Assembly (NCBI GenBank): GCA_037013685.1
Contig: CM072894.1
Location: 7,194,841 to 7,258,840 of the forward strand
Direction: 5' to 3'
Length of the DNA stretch: 64,000 nucleotides
Source: Acridotheres tristis
Lineage: Eukaryota; Chordata; Aves; Passeriformes; Sturnidae
The notes under the pieces were generated by a model. It saw nothing but the letters and a program-made list of their open reading frames with translations. It searched no databases and was not told the origin of the DNA. Shown piece by piece: positions 60,601 to 64,000 of the stretch (positions are counted from its first letter, which is position 1; every line of letters begins with the position of its first letter). A program made the position numbers and the translations under genes.

Positions 60601-63600
60601 TTTCAAAATGGCTTTCTTACACTGCTAGCTCCTTTATTTTAAACCAGCCAAATCATCCCAGCCATAAAGCTGGTTATCAGTTGCTGTTATTGATGCCTCA
60701 ACTTATGTTTGTTTGTAGTGCTACTTAGTTTGTTATATTTTTAGATTCAAGACTGTGATCAAAGCTTTGAGTATCTTGGCTATTTGATTTCCTTTAGTGA
60801 CCAAAGGAGTTTTCTTTTCTTCCTCAAACCAGTGAAACAAGCCAACAAACAAACAAACTCTCCAACATTATCTGAGATCTTATCTCCTTCATTTTTAGTC
60901 ACTGACTTTACAAATAATAAAATAACTTGGCTCTCTTGCAAAGTTTGCTAGTCAGAAGCAATATATAAATTTCACCAAAGTCAGACACTTCTGTAATGAA
61001 AAGTTTGGTTCAGGCTAAGTTTCCTCTGTCCTTTGAGCTTCCTTGGCCCTACTCTTCTCTCACTTGCAGTCCTAGCTCTTCTATAGAAGAAATACAGGGA
61101 AAGCAGAGACATCTTTGCCAGTTCTCTTCCTTTTCCACTTTGAAAGCAAAGCTTAACATAGCAAGAAATTAATCTTATTTGTCAAAATTATGTTAAGGTA
61201 AGTTCTCAGTATGAAAGACAACTAAATCCTGCCTCAGAAGAAGGCTCAGAGTGGGTTTGACACCTCGGGCTGTCGCCCTGTGACCGAGCAGGAGCACAGG
61301 GACTGTTGGATCATGGCTGCAAAGACAATGAAGAGCAAGTCCCAGGGCACATCACCTGAGCCTCCTGATTTTTCTAGTGAGCTGCAGATTGCTCCGTTTC
61401 CTCTATCACTTCAAAGAAGGAAAAGTACCAAAAATATGAACAGTAAAAAACAGTGCATGAGCTCTGAGTACAAAGAGACTATTTAAACCCTGAAATATCC
61501 CATCCTGAAAAGAGCCCTTTTTCACTTGGCATAGTGCAAATGAAAGCTGGATTTCTGAGAACTATCACATCTGTAGGAAAGGAAAATTTTCATACTCCTT
61601 GCTCCATCAGTCTGTACAGTATGTTATTTCTGGACTGCATATTCTGTGAGTAGACTCAGGATACAGAGACAGTTTATCTTTCCTTTTCTATGAAATCTAC
61701 TAGCTGATCTCAAGGATTAAGTGGAAAGAAAAATTCACATCAATTCCAAAATAAAAACCCACTTCTAAATCAACAGGTTAAATGAAGCCAGAAAACCACC
61801 CTGAATGCCCATCAGTGCAAATCACCTGGAAGCCATAAATAGCAAGTTTCCAATTAACCAGCAAAGAATGTTCCAAAACCATTTCAACTTGTAATAATGC
61901 AATGTAAGTAGAACCACTTACAAAATAATTAAAGATGGGCTGAGATACACAAATAGTGGAGGTTTCCAGCTGCCCCTCTGAGCTCAGAGGCAAATCAAGC
62001 CACTAAGACAGTTTAGGTAAAACAATTCAGTAGATCCTGTAGAAATGCTGCTAAGATCTCTCTATAGATAAATAGATAAATATAATACAACCATGGTCGA
62101 GACCTCAACTTAGAGATGGATACCAATGCAAACACAAACATGTCAAAAAAGCAGAGCTTCCTGTTTACATTCAAAAAATTTCAGAAGTTCTGAAATAGTT
62201 TTTCAGACTAAATACTGTGTGATGTATAATATGGAAATCCTGCATGCAGAGAAATAAATTGTAAGCATGCTTAGCCCTTAGTTAAGAGAGAAGGAATGTG
62301 CAGAGACTCACAGGTGCCACTCAGGTTGCAAGAGTAGCGTCAGCAAGCGAAGGAACAGCAAAGGGGAACAGGCTGAAAAAAACTCCATTCCTTAAAGCTT
62401 TAGGAGAAAGAAACCCAAAAGGTTCTAAGCACAGCACAATATTGCTGGTTTTCCCCATAATTTTGGGGGTTTGGTTTGATGTCCAATGAGTAATTTCCAT
62501 CTACCTGGAGCATTCACGTCCCTTTTCCGTATGAATCTTCTGGTGCTGAGCCACAGACTCCTCTCCAGTGGGATGTTCATGGAGACTCTCTCCTCTTACC
62601 AACTGCTCATCTCAATCAACTCCCTGCAGTGTAACCTCCTGATCCAACAGGGCCAAAACTGACCAAAGGGTTCAAAAGTTATTTGGAAGGGGAGCGGGGC
62701 TGAGGGAGACGCACACAGAGAAATTGCAGGAAGTTTCATTTTTCTCATGGAACCAAGGTAGAAATCAATTCTCTCCTTTTGTATAACTCCCTCCTAGGCA
62801 ATCATGCCAAGTGGGAGAGGCAGCTGCTCTGCCTTTTCCCTGGACTCACACATTGGGCCACCTGCAGTACCAGGGATGGAAGAGGATCCAGATGATCATG
62901 CACAAATGAACAGGGACAAGAGACTCGTATTAACACCCTGCTGATCTATTGACTTAAAATATATTCCAGAAAATGAAATCTAACAAATTCAGTCTAGGTT
63001 ATTGTTCTAAATAAGAAAAATTAGGAAAGAGCAGAAAGGAGGCTTCCTGCAGGCACATCAAATGGACTTGCAAGATTACTAAAATTTCGTGTTTTATTAC
63101 AGTAATTATTGAAAAGGTGTTCAACCAGAGATGACCCAAAAGCTCTACATGTGCAACACAGCAGATCACACCACAGAGAACAACAGATTAAGTTTGACTC
63201 TGCGCAACAGTTAGGTTTGACTCTGGGTTTTACTCTAAGCTTTGATTTTTTAATTTTTGTAGAAGATCCTTTTTTGCTTTAATTTTTATTCCTGTCATTA
63301 TCAGTTGGAGGTTTATAGAACTGATATTCATTTCCTGTAGATTTACTGAAGTCTCATAAATATCTTCTGTAAGAGTCTGCTTTAGCATCTGCTGTTCTTA
63401 CTTTCATATGTTTTGATCTGTTGCTTTAATTACCATCTTACTAGTTTGCTCCAAATTCACAGGACCTAGAGCCTTAAACCAATACATTTTTTTCTTAAAA
63501 ACATCGAAGCTTTAGAGAGAAGGAAAATATGGATGGCATCCGGAAACTGTTTTGTTTCTGTTTTAATTTCCACACATAATCAGGCTCTGGACATCATGTG

Positions 63601-64000
63601 TGTGGTTCTCACAGGTGAGGTGCAGTTTGCCCAAGCAAAACCCTGGCAGGAATAGTGAATTTTGCTGTTTCCAATCCTGCACACTTCTCCCATTCCCAAG
63701 CACTTGCTGATCAAACAGAATGCAAGAGACTGAAGGGTTCACAGCTACTGGGGATCCAGCCTGAAATGTGGAACAAGCCATTGTGCTCAGGTTAATGTGC
63801 TAAATATTCATTACAAGAAAACAGACATGAGCAGGACAAGTAGGATGCCTCCATTAAGGAATCTAAAACATGTGGTTCTTTCTGATATCTTTTTTAAAAG
63901 AGATTCAAGAGTTACAAGGAAACCACATCTAGACTAATGCAAATGTGGCTCTCATCAAAATAAAGTTTAAAATATTAACAGCTTAACAGAACTCATAAAA
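54610..64000. other. Intergenic DNA downstream of WDR75
   Basis: About 9.4 kb with short, unrecognised open frames only (longest 108 codons, minus strand, 55653-55979). No ferroportin (SLC40A1) exon, the expected convergent neighbour in mammals, was recognised on the minus strand. T/A runs at 57318-57333 and 58388-58396. Confidence 0.65.

Noticed and set aside
1..64000. CRISPR arrays, prokaryotic operons, tRNA or rRNA genes, intact viral or transposon genes.
   Set aside because: None seen; the window is ordinary vertebrate nuclear DNA with one multi-exon gene.

Overview
This window looks like vertebrate nuclear DNA, most probably from a bird. It holds one clearly recognisable protein-coding gene, WDR75, on the + strand. 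The bird assignment is an inference. It rests on close WDR75 similarity with short introns (80 bp to 2.1 kb), a degraded CR1-type retroposon fragment beside the promoter, low visible interspersed-repeat content, no sign of mammalian Alu/B1/L1 sequence, and AT-rich flanks around a sharp CpG island. A non-avian reptile cannot be excluded.

Layout. Positions 1 to about 36,600 are AT-rich, apparently intergenic DNA with only short chance ORFs, homopolymer and AT microsatellites, a pair of similar short segments (12.88 and 16.55 kb), a small tandem duplication (19.66 kb), a cysteine-rich but unrecognised ORF (32.86-33.23 kb, minus strand) and a small isolated CpG-rich patch (33.95-34.35 kb). A CpG island covers about 36.65-38.68 kb. 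Within it are a CAGCC pentamer run, a minus-strand consensus splice donor, a CR1 fragment, and a striking array of nine 20-bp-based repeats. Each repeat carries a CCAAT-type box and a GC box, and the array ends about 45 bp before the WDR75 start codon.

WDR75 runs from 38,234 to 54,543. I assembled 21 coding exons by frame, splice signals and remembered similarity to human WDR75. They sum to 2,493 nt, or 830 codons plus stop, which is the length I recall for the human protein. Nineteen introns are GT-AG. Intron 1 needs a GC donor (GCAAGT) to keep frame. The encoded protein is the vertebrate Utp17, a tandem WD40-propeller subunit of the UtpA (t-UTP) part of the SSU processome, acting in the nucleolus in pre-rRNA transcription and 18S processing. 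The stop codon is followed 35 bases later by an ATTAAA poly(A) signal.

Positions 54,600-64,000 are apparently intergenic again. In mammals WDR75 lies between COL5A2 and SLC40A1; I found no exon of either here. I found no prokaryotic-style system, CRISPR array, intact virus or intact transposon. The most interesting items are the NF-Y/Sp1-type promoter minisatellite, the GC-AG first intron, and the retroposon fragment abutting the promoter.
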